Notes: a model not told the origin generated them from the letters alone. A DNA stretch of 64,000 bases from Microstegium vimineum (GCA_022036555.1 CM039137.1:29133535-29197534); one strand, 5' to 3'; shown: positions 10,177 through 22,088, counted from the stretch's first letter. Translations and numbers: made by a program.

Positions 10177-13131
10177 ATGGGATGCGTATGCGGGTCGAGC
10201 CGTCCGGCGATGGACACGGCCAAGGCCGAGTCCGACGACAGCGGGTCGAACCGTCCGGCGATGGCCACGGCCAAGGCCGACAGCGGGAACTCGTGGGAGT
10301 ACAGGCTCCGCAAGTACCTCCTGTTGCTGGCGATGCTGGTGGCCACGGTGACGTACGGCGCGGCATTCAACCCGCCGGGCGGCGTCTGGCAGGACGCCGA
10401 CCCGAGCCTGGACCGCATCGCCGGCGACCCCATCATCCGCGACACCGACTACCGCCGCTACCTAGCCTTCTTCTACAGCAACGCCACCGCGTTCGCGCTC
10501 TCGCTCGTGGTCATCGTGCTCGTCCTCATCCTGGCCGTGCTGCACGAGAGGCACTGCGCCAGCCTGGCGCCGCTCCGCATCCTCCGCGTCGTCATGGTGC
10601 TGGACCTGCTCAGCCTCATGTGCGCCTACGCCGCGGGCGCGTTCCGGGACAGGCTCACGGCCGTCTACTCCCTGCTCCTGCTCGCCGGCGTCGTGCTCTA
10701 CCTCGCGGTGCAGACGGCGCTGGCCTGGGGCGCGGACAGGAGGACGGAGGACAGCGCCGCCGTGAGGCTCCGCAAGGTGCTCATGGTGCTCGCCACGTTC
10801 GCGGTCAGCGTCACGTACGTGGCCGGGCTCAGCGCGCCGGGCGGCTTCCGGGACCGCGCCGAGGGCGACCACCTCCTCCCGGGCGACGCCGTCCTCAAGG
10901 GCAGCCACCACGACAAGCGCCTCAAGGCGTTCTTCGTCTTCAACACCACCGCCTTCGTCGCGTCCCTGCTCATCATCATCATTCTCCTCGACAAGAAGCT
11001 TACGTTCAGCCGGAATGTGCGGTCCGCCGAGCTCTACGGGTTCATCGCCCTCACGCTCATCGGCCTCGTCGGGGCGTACTCCGCCGGCAGCTGCCGGCAG
11101 GTCGATACTACCATCTATGTCAACTCTCTCATTGCTGCCGTTATTGCCTGCATTCTCCTTCAAGCAGCTGCTATCAGGTTCTGGAAAACAGCCATAGAGA
11201 AGTTCTGCCAAGCAGCCACAAAGAATAGCTGCTTGTGTAATGGCATTCATGGTAAAGTGTCAGAATGGCTGCGTCGAGCAAAGCAGTGTTGTTTGGGGCA
11301 GACCACTCAAGATCTGGACACCGGTAATGACGTTGCCAGGTATACTAATAACAGAGGAGACAGCACATATCCCTCCTTGTTCATCCCCCTCTGTCGGAAA
11401 ATTTAGTATCAGCATTGGGATTAATACCTGTTTGTTTTCCTGGTGTAATTTTTCAGTGTTATTAAGCAGCAGCAAACTCAAGCGCTGGAGAATGCCCGCT
11501 CTCTTGTTCTGCTGCTCGCCACTCTCGCAGCGGCCATCACCTACCAAGCGGGGCTGAACCCGCCGGGCGGGCTCTGGCAGGCCGACGGCGACGGCTACAA
11601 GGCCGGCGACCCGATCCTGTTAACCATGAGCCCCAGGCGATACAAGGCCTTCTACTACTGCAACTCGGTCGCCTTCGTGGCCTCCCTGGTGGCCATTGTC
11701 CTGGTGAGGATGAAGACCTTGCACCACCACAACGCGCTGGAGACCGCCATGATACTGGACCTGTTTGGCCTCATCGGCGCATACGCCGCCGGGAGTTGCC
11801 GGGATGTGAGCACTTCCATCTACGCCGTGGCCTTGGCCGGCGCTGTTCTGGTCTACGTCGTGATCCATGTCGTCTTGTTCACGCTGGACCACAACGACGG
11901 CAGGCGGAGTGACGAAGCTTCCATCGACAAGGAGAAGAAGGATGCTGAGATGGTGAAGAAGCGGCGCAAGCGGCTGCTCCTCTTCGCGATCTTGGCGGCG
12001 ACCATCACTTACCAAGCCGGGCTGACGCCGCCGAGCGGCTTCCTGGTAACCGGGCACCACGCCGGCGACCCCGTCCTGCTCAGCAACTACCCACGCCGTT
12101 ACACGGCGTTTTTCTACTGCAACTCGGTGAGCTTCATGCTGTCCATTGCGCTCATCATCCTGCTCGTGAACCAAAACCTGTACCGGCCGGCCATCCAGAG
12201 CAACGCGCTCTCCGTTTGCACGGCGGTGGGTATGATTGGGATTATGGGTGCCTATGCCGCTGGCTCCACGCAGCATCGGAAGACATCCATCTACATCTTC
12301 GCGTTGGCGGGGTTCGTCCTCTCCGTAGTCATCTTACTGGTTGTGCTGTTCTTGTTGATCGATGATCCGGACAAAGGTAACAAGAAGAACAAAACGGCAG
12401 ATGGGGCAACCCAGGATGAGGAAGGCAGGGCTGCTGACACAGGAAATCCAATGCAAGTCGATCCCGAAGCACAAAAAACCGACGTCCCCAATGGCATGAA
12501 AGCAGAGAGCGGCGGATCAGATACGGAGGATGAGGATGAAAAGAAGCTACATGCCAAGCGCAAGTATCTGATGCTGCTTGGAATCCTGGTGGCGGGCATC
12601 ACCTACCAGGCCGGCCTGGCACCGCCCGGTGGGGTCTGGCAGAGCAACGACGGCGGGTACGTGGCAGGCGACCCGGTGATGCACGACAACAGGAGGCACC
12701 GGTACCTTGCCTTCTTCTACAGCAACTCCGCGTCCTTCGTCGCGTCCGTCGTGGTCATCGTCCTTCTGCTGCCGGGGTCGCTGCAGACCCCGGCGTCAGC
12801 GTCCGAGAAGGGGTCGATGCAGACCCCGGCGCCAGCGTCCGAGAAGTGGTGGATGGACTCCTGGTGGCTCGGCGTGATGAACACGACGATCTTGCTGGAC
12901 CTCCTCGGCCTCCTCGTCGCCTACGCCGCCGGCTCTAGCCGGTCCTGGAAGACCTCTGGATATGTCTCCGCGCTCGTCATCGCTGTGCTAGCCTATTTTG
13001 TGATCCATGTGGTGCTGTCGTGCTTCGTCAGGATCAGTAAGAGTAAGAATACTCATCAGAGTCAGGGCCAACTGATCAGGGCGGCACCTCTCAGCCAAAC
13101 AAAGAGCCCCATGCTTGATCAAATTGGTTGA
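10177..13131 (+). CDS. Membrane protein with five tandem PGG domains
   Basis: Exons are 10177-11339 and 11457-13131, joined across a 117-bp GT-AG intron that splits a serine codon, giving 945 residues. Five copies of the plant PGG domain occur at roughly residues 45-185, 197-335, 402-535, 555-690 and 753-925. Each opens with a hydrophobic helix ending in (T/V)TY followed by PPGG; copy two reads APGG and copy four PPSG. Each continues through a 'RRYxAFFYxNS' segment and ends in 'GAYAAGS'-like helices. About four membrane helices per copy suggests some 20 in total. The chosen ATG gives an MGCVCGS N-terminus, a possible myristoylation/palmitoylation site. Residues 10-40 contain a duplicated 'RPAMxTAKA' motif. 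PGG domains usually occur once, behind ankyrin repeats; no ankyrin repeats are visible here. The biochemical role is unknown. Family assignment is secure; the start codon is less so. Confidence 0.85.
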
Positions 13132-13251
13132 ATCATGAATGTACGGTAGGTAATATGGAGGTGAGAGTTTGTGCAGTCTTCGTGTCTTCCGACCCTGTGT
13201 AGATTCGCATGCTGTCTGTGGTCTTCAAGTTTCTCTTTCCCACTGAAGACT

Positions 13252-13378
13252 TGTTGTGTCTACTTGGAGCAGAGGACTGTACTATAGTAGGTCTGTAGCA
13301 CGATGTTGTCTACTTGGAGCATAGTAGGTTTGTACTACTCGTAGGTCTGTAGCACACTGTTGTGTCTACTTGGAGCAT
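13252..13378. repeat. Imperfect repeats in the PGG 3' region
   Basis: The phrase 'gtctacttggagca' recurs three times, separated by variants of 'taggtctgtagcac'. The repeats lie about 120-250 bases after the PGG stop codon, probably within its 3' UTR. Confidence 0.65.
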
Positions 13379-13531
13379 ACTGGAAGTGGAACCTCCGCCT
13401 CTCTAGCCTGTTTCTGTTTGGGAGTTGGGATTGACTTTAGGTAAGTAGGCTGGGACCATCGTAAGCGTTACTTGACACTCGTACTCTCGTGGCAGATCTG
13501 AATCGGATTCCAATGAATGTGGTTTTGTATA

Positions 13532-13766
13532 CTCCTTCTATCCCTTATCAAGTGTCGTTTTGGGTTTTCGTACCACAATTTTAACTAGATTTATATAAAA
13601 TACGTATAATATTTGTGTTTCCAAATAAATTTATTAAAAAAACTAGATCAAAAGATCTATCTAATTATATTAATTATGTACCGTAAATATTAATATTTTT
13701 ATATAAAATTAATCAAAATTATTTCTTAAAAAGTGAGAAGAAACGGTTATTTAGAGACGGAGGGAG
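13532..13766. mobile_element. Stowaway-type MITE (235 bp)
   Basis: TA-flanked, with left end CTCCTTCTATCCC and right end GAGACGGAGGGAG. The interior includes 'gtcgttttgggttttcgtac' and 'ccaaataaatttatt'. It belongs to the same subfamily as 8553-8788 and is a complete reference for the split copy at 28366-32027. Confidence 0.87.
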
Positions 13767-14240
13767 TACTATTATAGCAAAGATTCGCGCTGTAAAAAAG
13801 ATGACTTGCACAAATGTTCTGAGACAGTTTTTGGTTTACCAAAGGAAAGAATTGAAACGTGTTGAAACATAACTAGATTGACCCTCTCTATCCATGCTGC
13901 AATGCGGCATTATACTCGGCCGTCCTAAAATATAATCGAATTTGAGTTTCTCTTCAGAGTGGTGTGCAGAAAGCGATCATTTTACTGATCTTATACGTAT
14001 CTTTGTTCAGATCATTTTTTTATCCATATTACGTTTATATGATGAACCCGACATGCTATTACTATTTGTTGACTGATTAGTAGGTCTCATTATTTATTTT
14101 GGGTGGTTCATTCTCACAACTCTGGAATTACGCATCGTGCAACTTGGAACGCGGGACTTCTTTTTTCCCCGAATCGAACGTCTCCAACAGTTTGCTAAAT
14201 CACTTGTCATTCTTTAAAATTTGACAAATTAATCAAAAAA

Positions 14241-14463
14241 TAATCTCCAACAGTTTGTCAATTGTACTTGCCAATTCTACACGTTTACCAAAAGACAGAG
14301 CCGCGCGCCTATTTTTGCGAGTGCGCATCGGTTTGCCATACCCTCGCCTGCAAGTCCTCTGCTCGGTTTCCCGCATGCAAGTTTCCTCCGCATGTAAGTT
14401 TTCTTCCTTTTTAATCTTCTTTTTTTTATTTGGCAAGTGAGAAATAGCAAATTGTTGGAGATA
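14241..14463. mobile_element. Inner MITE of the 'CTCCAACA' family
   Basis: The left end 'taatctccaacagtttg' matches the inverse of 'caaattgttggagata' on the right. About 220 bp with a short GC-rich centre. Confidence 0.55.
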
Positions 14464-14486
14464 CCTATTTTCAACTTGGTAAATTA

Positions 14487-14820
14487 GGGCCTGTTTGGAT
14501 TCAAGGGATTGGGACTAGTGACTAAAATATGGACTAAATAGTAGTCCCTTGAGTTGTTTGGTTGAAGAGACTACAAGGGACTAAGCATCATTAAATACAG
14601 CTGACAAAGACTATATTACCCCTAATCAATGCAACAGCGAGTGTGGCCGGGAGCAATTATTGAGGGGTATAGGGTGTCCAAAGCTTCCATTAATCCTAAA
14701 TAGCAGCCCCTCTTGAGATTTCTATGTAGTAGTCACTAGTCCCTCTACTAGTCCAAGTGTTTGGTAAAATTAGGACTAATTTGTAGTCACTAGTCACTAA
14801 TCCCTCCAATCCAAACAGAA
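14487..14820. mobile_element. Tourist-like MITE
   Basis: The left end is GGGCCTGTTTGGATTCAAGG. The right end is the inverse, ending 'ccaatccaaacagaac'. Subterminal 'gggactagtgactaaa' is mirrored by 'gtcactagtcactaatccc'. TTA precedes the left end, consistent with a 3-bp PIF/Harbinger-type target, although the right flank reads TTG. Confidence 0.7.
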
Positions 14821-15433
14821 CTTGCTAAAACACAAGATTTGGCAAGTGATAAATAACAAATTGTTGGAAACGTATTTCTTTCTGTTCCAAATAGGTATTG
14901 GTATTGCACTCTTTGCTTGGCCCATAGGGAAACAAGAGAACATCCGTCATCATAGGCCTATTCAGGCCCAACTTTGTTGGGCCCAGGCCCATTAACCAAA
15001 CATTACATTCGTAGCGATTCAACTCTGCGAAAACCACGGGCTCGGCTCATTCCTCCTTCGTCCCAGATCTGATCTGACAGATATTCCGCCACGCGCCGAG
15101 CCAAGGGCGGGCAAAAGCCAACAACCGCCAACGACGCGCCTGCCGTCCATTGGCTGGCCGTCGCGAGATACTGCCAAATCGAACCGCCAAATACGTCCAG
15201 CTCAGCCCAAGGCCCTCTCCCCCGCCTCCACGGTCGCCGCCCATTCCCGTTTCCTCCCTCCTCCGTCCTCCCCCACCGCACCCCCGCCTCGGATCTGCTG
15301 CCCTTCACCGTTTCAAATCCCGCGGAAACCGAGCGGGCGAATCGAATCCCGTCCCGTTTGGCGAGCGAGGGAGCGAGCGGCGTCCGTTCGGCTAAGCTTC
15401 GGTTGGGGTTGGGGCTCGCTCGATCGACCAGGC

Positions 15434-18432
15434 ATGGCGCACCGGGTGGACAACGAGTACGACTACCTCTTCAAGATCGTGCTCATCGGCGACTCCGGCG
15501 TCGGCAAGTCCAACATCCTCTCGCGATTCACGCGCAACGAGTTCTGCCTCGAGTCCAAGTCCACCATCGGCGTCGAGTTCGCCACCCGCACCCTGCAGGT
15601 ACCCCAATATACCTCAACCCCGATCTGAATTCTGATCGTGGCCCAATGTGGCAAATGTATGGTGGAATTTTGCGTGGTGGCGTCCGTCCGGCCTCCGGCG
15701 CCATTTGCCGCCATGCATGGCGCGTCTGTCTTTTGATTTCGAGATCTTATTATTGTGTCAATTGTTGTTTAGGCTGCTACATTTACAACGTGCCTCGCGC
15801 AAGTACGTCACGCTCGATTTTCAGTCTTATTTCTTATGCCGTAGTTTCCTGTTTCAGAACGACAGATTAACCATCTACTAAAAGGAAGAATGAGATTAAT
15901 AGATGAATGGTCTCTGTTTTAAGTTTTGACACAATGCAATGTGCGTAGCATCACCTGTTTAGTTCGCATGATGCCATGAGGGAAGATTATAAATGCAGCT
16001 GTAAGATTATCTCCAACAAGTGAGAGGCAAATGCCAGACCCATCCTAACATTTGGATTACGCAAAACGGAGGAGACAGAGACCCAAAACTTAGCGTCTTC
16101 AACAGCCAACGCAAAAGCAGCATCCACGCCCAGCCAGCCAGCCTTGTCCCCTCGAGCAGGCCTATTCGCTTGGTCGTTTTGGTGGCTGATAAGTCGGTTG
16201 TGCCTGTTTTTGACTGTTTTCATGTGAGAGAAAAACACTGTTTCGGTGGCAGATAAGCCAAACGAACAGGGCGCTGTTGGTGGTGGTGGGCCCGGCGACG
16301 CAAAGAGACTGAGCGAGCTGTATATTTGCCTGGCGCTTCACTGTAGACGCAAAATGGGTGGTGGGTATGCCTATGCTGTTGGAAGCCATTTTTTGGCACC
16401 CAAAACAATGTTCCCAACCCATTTTGACTATGCATCGCCTTATGCCTAATTGCCTATGCTCTTGGAGACAGTCTAAGGTATGCTGGTTGTCGGCAAGCTT
16501 GCCCTCACCTTATCTAGCACATGCAACGAGATCCTTGCTAGGCCAGGAGAGCCAATTTTGGGTCACCTAAGCTATTAGGGAAAATCTTGTCTACATTGAA
16601 ATCAAGGCTAGTTAGCTATACATCCAACACCCTGCCCACACCAATTCCTAGCTTTACATAGTCTTAGACAAAGAAAAAATGAGCATACCCATAGTGTGTT
16701 GTCATGGCAACTAGTAAAATTGGAAAATAAAAGGCACCTACTCCTCCGTTTCAAAAGAATGCAAATATTGCCTTTTACGAGTTAATCGATCTCAATTTTG
16801 ATAAAATGTATAGAAAAATAATATCAATATTTTATCTCCAAAAAATATTATAAAAGTATATTTCACAATTAATCTATGTGATACTTATTATGTATCATAA
16901 ATATTAGTAAATTTTGTATAGTCAGACTTGAGATTGATGACCCTTGAAAAGTAAGATTGGTATTATTATTTTTGGAACAGAGGCAAGATTTGTATTATTA
17001 TTTTTGGGACGGAGGTATTGCATCGGTATTGCTCCGCAAGGTGAAAGGTGAATTAGCCTTGAGAAAAGTAATTTTTTATCCTACAAAATAGGAGTATATA
17101 TCAGGGTTACTGGGTTAGTATCCACCTGCTGGCACAGATCCGTAGTAGTGTTGGTGCCAGCACGACATAGATAGTCATGTACAATCCTCTGAATTGTCAC
17201 CCTTATGATTTTGGTACTAATTCCTTCCGGTAGTCGTATTGATGAGGATGGCCTTAATTGTCTCTTTCACTGGTCATTTCCAATCTTGGTTTTATTGAAT
17301 AGTCAGTAGTACAATGGGACACTAAGGTACCATTATTTGTACTACATTTCTATGTGCATTGGAAGTTTTCGCAGTCACAAATATTTTATCTAGTTCATAT
17401 ATAGAAATTGATTAAAGAATGATGAAGGTCGGAGTGTAGTTAGAGAATGACATGAGATCTGAAGCCATACATTTTTAATGGTGAAGGTATCCTCTGAAAT
17501 TTTGGAATTATATCTTTTCTTTTAGTTTAGTTTGGCTTTACAACGTGTTTGTTACTTGGTTGAACTGGTGCCATGTGTTCTTATAATGATAGGGATTTTC
17601 CTTTTCATTAGTTCTATTTACTGATTATGGCAAGGTAGCTTAAGCTCAGGTAGGTCAGAGTTTGACTTTGCCTTGCCTACTTGACAGAATAAGCTATGAG
17701 TTTGCCTTGCCTACTTGTCACAGAACAAGCTATGAACTCTGCACTCCATTTACCCTTTATCAGTAGATCTCCTGATGTTCAGGACATACAAAAATATTAC
17801 TGTGCTGCCCATTGTTCACCATCATTGTGCATCTAGAGTTGGAATTCCTTCCTTACCGATGGTGTTGCCTTCTGAAGCTGTTCGTGTTATGCATCATCTC
17901 AGCACGAGTTTCTTTTGATTTCCTTTTTCTCTTTCATTTGAGGCAGATAGAGGGGAAGACTGTCAAGGCACAGATCTGGGACACGGCTGGGCAGGAGAGG
18001 TACCGCGCAATCACCAGCGCTTACTACAGGGGCGCAGTCGGAGCCCTTCTTGTCTACGACATCACAAAGAAGCAGACCTTCGAAAATGTTCAGAGGTGGC
18101 TCCGAGAGCTCCGGGATCACGCAGACGCAAACATTGTTGTTATGTTGGTTGGTAACAAGTCGGATCTGAACCACCTAAGGTCGGTCCCTGAGGAAGACGG
18201 GCAAGCATTTTCAGAGAAGGAAGGCCTGTCCTTCCTGGAGACCTCTGCTATGGAGGCGGTAAACGTCGAGAAGGCGTTCCACACCACCTTGAGCGAGATT
18301 CATCAGACGGTGAGCAAGAAGGCGCTCGCCGCGAAAGAGTCTGCATCCAGCAACGGGAGCTCGATGCACGGAACCAACATTAACGTGGCTGAATCATCCA
18401 CCGCAGCAAAAGGCTCGTGCTGTTCTAGCTGA
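15434..18432 (+). CDS. RABA2: RABA2-type (Rab11) small GTPase
   Basis: Exons are 15434-15598 and 17947-18432, separated by a 2348-bp GT-AG intron and joined in phase 0 after Gln55, giving 216 residues. All GTP-binding motifs are intact: GDSGVGKS (19-26), the effector Thr44 in STIGVEF, WDTAGQE (66-72), NKSD (125-128) and ETSA (153-156). The C-terminus GSCCSS supplies the two cysteines expected for geranylgeranylation. The stretches EYDYLFKIVLIGDSGVGKSN and FCLESKSTIGVEFATRTLQ fit plant RABA2 better than RABA1 or RABA4. Such proteins cycle between cytosol and trans-Golgi/early-endosome membranes and act in secretory traffic and cell-plate formation. The upstream region (15000-15433) is GC-rich and free of in-frame ATGs. 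The intron carries several MITEs, but the coding sequence is undamaged. Exact paralogue number is uncertain. Confidence 0.93.
16004..16475. mobile_element. MITE in the RABA2 intron, with a nested insertion
   Basis: The left end 'agattatctccaacaag' is imperfectly mirrored by 'ctcttggagacagtct' on the right. This resembles the 'CTCCAACA' MITE type seen at 14179 and 41668. A smaller element sits inside it at about 16159-16271. Confidence 0.45.
16159..16271. mobile_element. Nested MITE with 'GCTTGG...CCAA' ends
   Basis: The left end 'ggcctattcgcttggtcg' pairs with the inverse of 'ataagccaaacgaacagggc' on the right. Subterminal 'ggtggctgataag' appears on the left and 'ggtggcagataagcc' on the right. 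This is the common grass MITE type ending in GCCCTGTTCG(C/T)TTGG. Confidence 0.55.
16741..17015. mobile_element. Stowaway-type MITE in the RABA2 intron
   Basis: TA lies on both sides. The left end is CTCCTCCGTTTC and the right end GGGACGGAGG. The last ~35 bases are duplicated ('tattattatttttgg' twice), so the right terminus is present as two slightly different copies. Confidence 0.72.
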
Positions 18433-20920
18433 AGAGCCTGCTTGCTTCTGACGGAACAAGACTGGGTTTCGGAAGGGTTCGTTTCTGCCGAGCTGCACTG
18501 CACATCATCGCTGCGTGTAGGTTGTACGTAGATCGCTTTGCATTATCTGCCTGCCTTCCAAAAGCCACTGATTGACTGGTGATTCGATTCTTTATCACAA
18601 GGAACTTCGTCTAGCATCATATACTACATGTAACCTGTCAAACCGAAGCATATCTCTGTTGCATTTGTTGTTTAACTTATATGTATACTTGGACGGATCA
18701 AAGAACATTGTGTATATGTACTATGTACTACTCTGTAACACATTCTTTTCCTGATGATGGCAATAATAGTCTCCGGTACCATTTGTACATTTGGACGACG
18801 ACCCGGCTGATCTGATCCAACAGCTTGGCACGTCAAGTGAGGAGTAAACGTAATGCAGAATGCGGATGTTGTGCAAAACCTTTGAATGCTGTTGGGTACT
18901 ACTGACGTGATGTTAGACAGAAGCCCACAACTTGCAAGGGTGGGACTCCACAAACCACTGTAGACAGCCCTGTGTGTTACGCTATGATACCGACCCCGTT
19001 GCGCCAGTGTTTCTTGATCGCTGTGGCCCATGAAACCGCAGCGACGACACCAGCAGCCGCGTAGGGTCCGTTCCGTAGATGCCATTGCCATCGCGGCTGC
19101 GTCACCAGGGCCGGCCGGCCTCTGTTCCTTGACCCGTGCCAGTGCTCCAGCCGTGTCGCGGTGGACTTGATTTCATCGGCTGATGGGCGATGGCCTCCCG
19201 CAACCACTCGCATCCACTGCATACACACACTCTTTCTTCTGCTAGATGCTCTACTCTACCTCCGCCTCAAATCCGTCGATCGCTTGCCGCGGTGGTTCAC
19301 GCCTCCTTGGATTGGATGTGCGGACGTGACCATGAGTAACAGCTGCATGGCCTACCACACTGCCGACCTCCGTGGATCCATCCTCCCTCTCCCTCCATAC
19401 GGCAGCTATGCTGGGCGCTCTGTTTGGTTCATTCCAGTTTATATGTAGTAACAAAAGTAACACAACGAAAGAGATGTTACGAGTAGTATGTTACGCAGAA
19501 GGGGATATATATATGTCTTTTTGAAACGAAGGCAGAAGAGGATATGAGAGCACCGGGAGGTCTTTTTTTTTTTTTTTGAGTCACTTGAGGTTGAGGCTGA
19601 GGACATGCTTATTTTATTTTCTATTTGAAATTTTCCGTACTTCATCCCGAATTATGTCCATGCGTCCTTTTATAGGTGAGACCTTGAGATTGCTAGTCGA
19701 CCGTCTGATCGCTGATGATAGACCTGATATGATACTGCTGAAGCTCAGGTCGCCGTCAGTGGTCCACAGCGACACCCAAAAAAAAAAGGGGGGGTGGGCT
19801 GGGCTATGCTAATGCTACACTTTGCAACTTGGATCGTTTGAACACACGCTTCACCTTTCTAATCTCTTTATTTTATAGACCTACAAGTCTTAGAGGCACA
19901 TATCGTACGAATAATTAACTTGCCCTTTTCTGCTCGGAATGTGTTCTTGGGGGGGGGGGGGGGGGGGGGGGGGGCGGGCTAACACAGCAGAAAACACTTC
20001 AAATTCATCGACTACCTTTTTGTGCATGTTCTTCGTATTTTAGGTGACTACCGTCTGCTTCTTTCTTCCCTAGGCTCGCACGCTTATTTGATTTTGTTGA
20101 GGGGCCGCGAGGGTTGGTTGCATAGGGCCAACTTTTGTGTACTACATTGACATAGCACGTCATGTCACATTAGGCCACTTCAACTAAAGTGGTGGCATAT
20201 GTACAATAATCTTCCATTATTAGCCTGCTTTCTATCCGCATCAGTCAGCTAGTAGATCCTGCACTACAAACTACGAGTGTCAAGCGTCAGAAAGAATCCT
20301 TAGCGTCAGGTGATATCATCTCAACAAAATATATAGAAATCTTGTTGTCTAGGATATATATATATTCTAATATAACTATTATGAAAATTAGTTAATAAAT
20401 CCTTGATGAATCTAAGTAAATAATTTTGACTTCGTTACGCCGCTAGGATACTTCTACCGTTCCGGAGCCGAAGCCTCTCTAAACTAACAGGCCCTAAAAC
20501 TACATCATCATTTTTTAGACGTAGATAAGTGGAAATAGTAGGTTAGTATACCATCATCGCTGTAACGCCGGAACCCCCTCCTTAGAGAGCGATTTGCCAC
20601 GCTGCTCGCGCGCATTAGTAGCCGTGGGATACGATCGGTGATTTCCAAATTTTAAACTCGATATATGGGTGTGGCGTGCGTGCGTGTGCCCATGCCGGAC
20701 GGCGGCCGCTCCCGGGCCCAGCGGCCGGTAGCTGCCGGGACAAGCCACGCAACCGACATGAGATGAAAGTTTCGTGCCCATGCATTGCAAATGCAAAGCA
20801 CCTTGAATCGTAGCAGAATTTTGCGACTTGCGAGGCCGGTCATGGTGTTGACACCGTGCACTTTATACACGACGCAAGATGTTGTAGGCATCGCTCAGTC
20901 GTTCTGCCCGTTTCTTTAAC
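18433..20920. other. Downstream RABA2 region and intergenic sequence
   Basis: The first few hundred bases are presumably the RABA2 3' UTR. Beyond that there is no supported gene. Notable content is a 15-base T run near 19562 and a 26-base G run at 19949. Confidence 0.4.
19949..19974 (+). repeat. Poly-G tract (26 G)
   Basis: Twenty-six consecutive G residues are followed by CGGG. A tract this long can form G-quadruplexes and is also hard to sequence, so its length may be approximate. Confidence 0.85.
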
Positions 20921-20924
20921 CCCA

Positions 20925-21097
20925 TCGTTTGAAGTTCCATAACTTTATAAGATCTTCTATAACAACGAACCTTTCGTTTATATGTGATAATTAGTTATAT
21001 TTTTTATCTATATTTAATACTATTTATATGTGTTTAAAGATTCGATGTGATAGTAAATATTGTAATGTTTTAAAATTTTGACGCGAACTAAACAGGG
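20925..21097 (-). mobile_element. Fragment of the 'actaattgcacag' MITE family
   Basis: Read on the minus strand it begins CCCTGTTTAGTTCGCG and contains 'cacatcgaatcttta' and 'gtattaaatatagat'. These are signature parts of an abundant Andropogoneae MITE. The other end is degraded. Confidence 0.55.
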
Positions 21098-21276
21098 TCA
21101 CTATAGAGATGAGTGTTTGTTGACAAGCTAGCAGTCTAGGGCTCGTGTAAGCAATGCTAGAGCCGAAGAACTGTTCCAGCTTGCTCAGCCAAACAAGTTT
21201 ATTGGGTTCGTGCTGGTGAGGCAGGCAAGTCTGCCCCAACATACAAACGTGCCCAAAATAACTAATTATATAGATA

Positions 21277-21514
21277 CTCCCTCCGTCCGACAAATAACGC
21301 AATTCTTTGACTTCTACAATTTCTCTTCGACCATTCATCTTATTTAATTTTTTTTATAAATAATAAAATAAATAGGTTATTATAAAAATATATCTAAAGA
21401 TAAAATAAATCATAATAAAATAAATAATATTTATTAAAATATTTTGAATAAGACGACCGGTCAAATAGGAATCGTTCAAGTCAAAGAATTACGTTTTTTG
21501 AGGGAAGGAGGGAG
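21277..21514. mobile_element. Stowaway-type MITE (238 bp)
   Basis: TA-flanked, with left end CTCCCTCCGTCCGACAAATA and right end GAGGGAAGGAGGGAG. The internal arms 'aattctttgactt' and 'aagtcaaagaatta' are inverted copies. Confidence 0.85.
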
Positions 21515-21530
21515 TAGACAATAATTGATA

Positions 21531-21627
21531 CTACCTTCGTCCCAAAAAAAACGCAATTCTAGCTATGAATCTGGACACATGTGTATCTAAGTTCATAGTA
21601 GAATTACGTTTTTTTGGAGGAAGGGAG
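21531..21627. mobile_element. Short Stowaway-type MITE (97 bp)
   Basis: TA flanks both ends. The left arm 'cttcgtcccaaaaaaaacgc' is mirrored by 'acgtttttttggaggaaggg' on the right. It lies 16 bases from the preceding Stowaway copy. Confidence 0.7.
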
Positions 21628-21844
21628 TAAATATAAATAATATTTTTATAAAAAATACGTTTTTTTTTCTAAATTTTTTTTATCGCTGCAAGTCAAGGAG
21701 TAGCGTGCATTGAATAGACTTCAGTTCTGGAACGGCGTGTTCATGTTTTGGCCAGTGACGGGCGACTCCTCCACGTATCCACTCCACCCCATGCATCCGT
21801 GTTCCAGTGCAGTGCTCGGGTGAAGAACTGGCGGCGGTGTTTAG

Positions 21845-22088
21845 TTTCACCAAAAATTTCAAACTTTGACACTATGTAAAAAAAAATTCTCTGTCACATT
21901 AAACTTATGATATATGTATGGAGTACTAAATGTAGACGAAAATCAAAAACTAATTGCACAGTTTGCTTTAACTTTACGAGACAAATCTTTTAAACCTAAT
22001 TAGTTTATGATTGGACACTAATTACCAAATACAAATAAAAAGTGATACAATATTTTTTTAGCAACTTTTCAACATCTAAACACAGTCC
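21845..22088 (+). mobile_element. Andropogoneae-type MITE
   Basis: Begins near 'gtgtttagtttcacc' and ends 'aacatctaaacacagtcc'. The interior carries the family signature: 'tctgtcacattaaac', 'aaaaactaattgcacagttt' and 'acgagacaaatctttt'. Confidence 0.72.

Larger units (their letters stand above)
14179..14872. mobile_element. MITE with 'CTCCAACA' ends, carrying nested MITEs
   Basis: The left end 'tctccaacagtttgctaaat' is mirrored by 'caaattgttggaaacg' near 14872. Subterminal 'cacttg' and 'caagtg' also match in inverted orientation. The interior holds a second copy of the same end type (14241-14463) and an unrelated TIR MITE (14487-14820). Confidence 0.6.

Noticed and set aside
11340..11456. 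Reading the PGG region as two separate genes (stop at about 11404, new ATG at 11626).
   Set aside because: A GT-AG intron joins the frames in phase, and exon 2 begins with in-frame PGG-domain sequence well before 11626.
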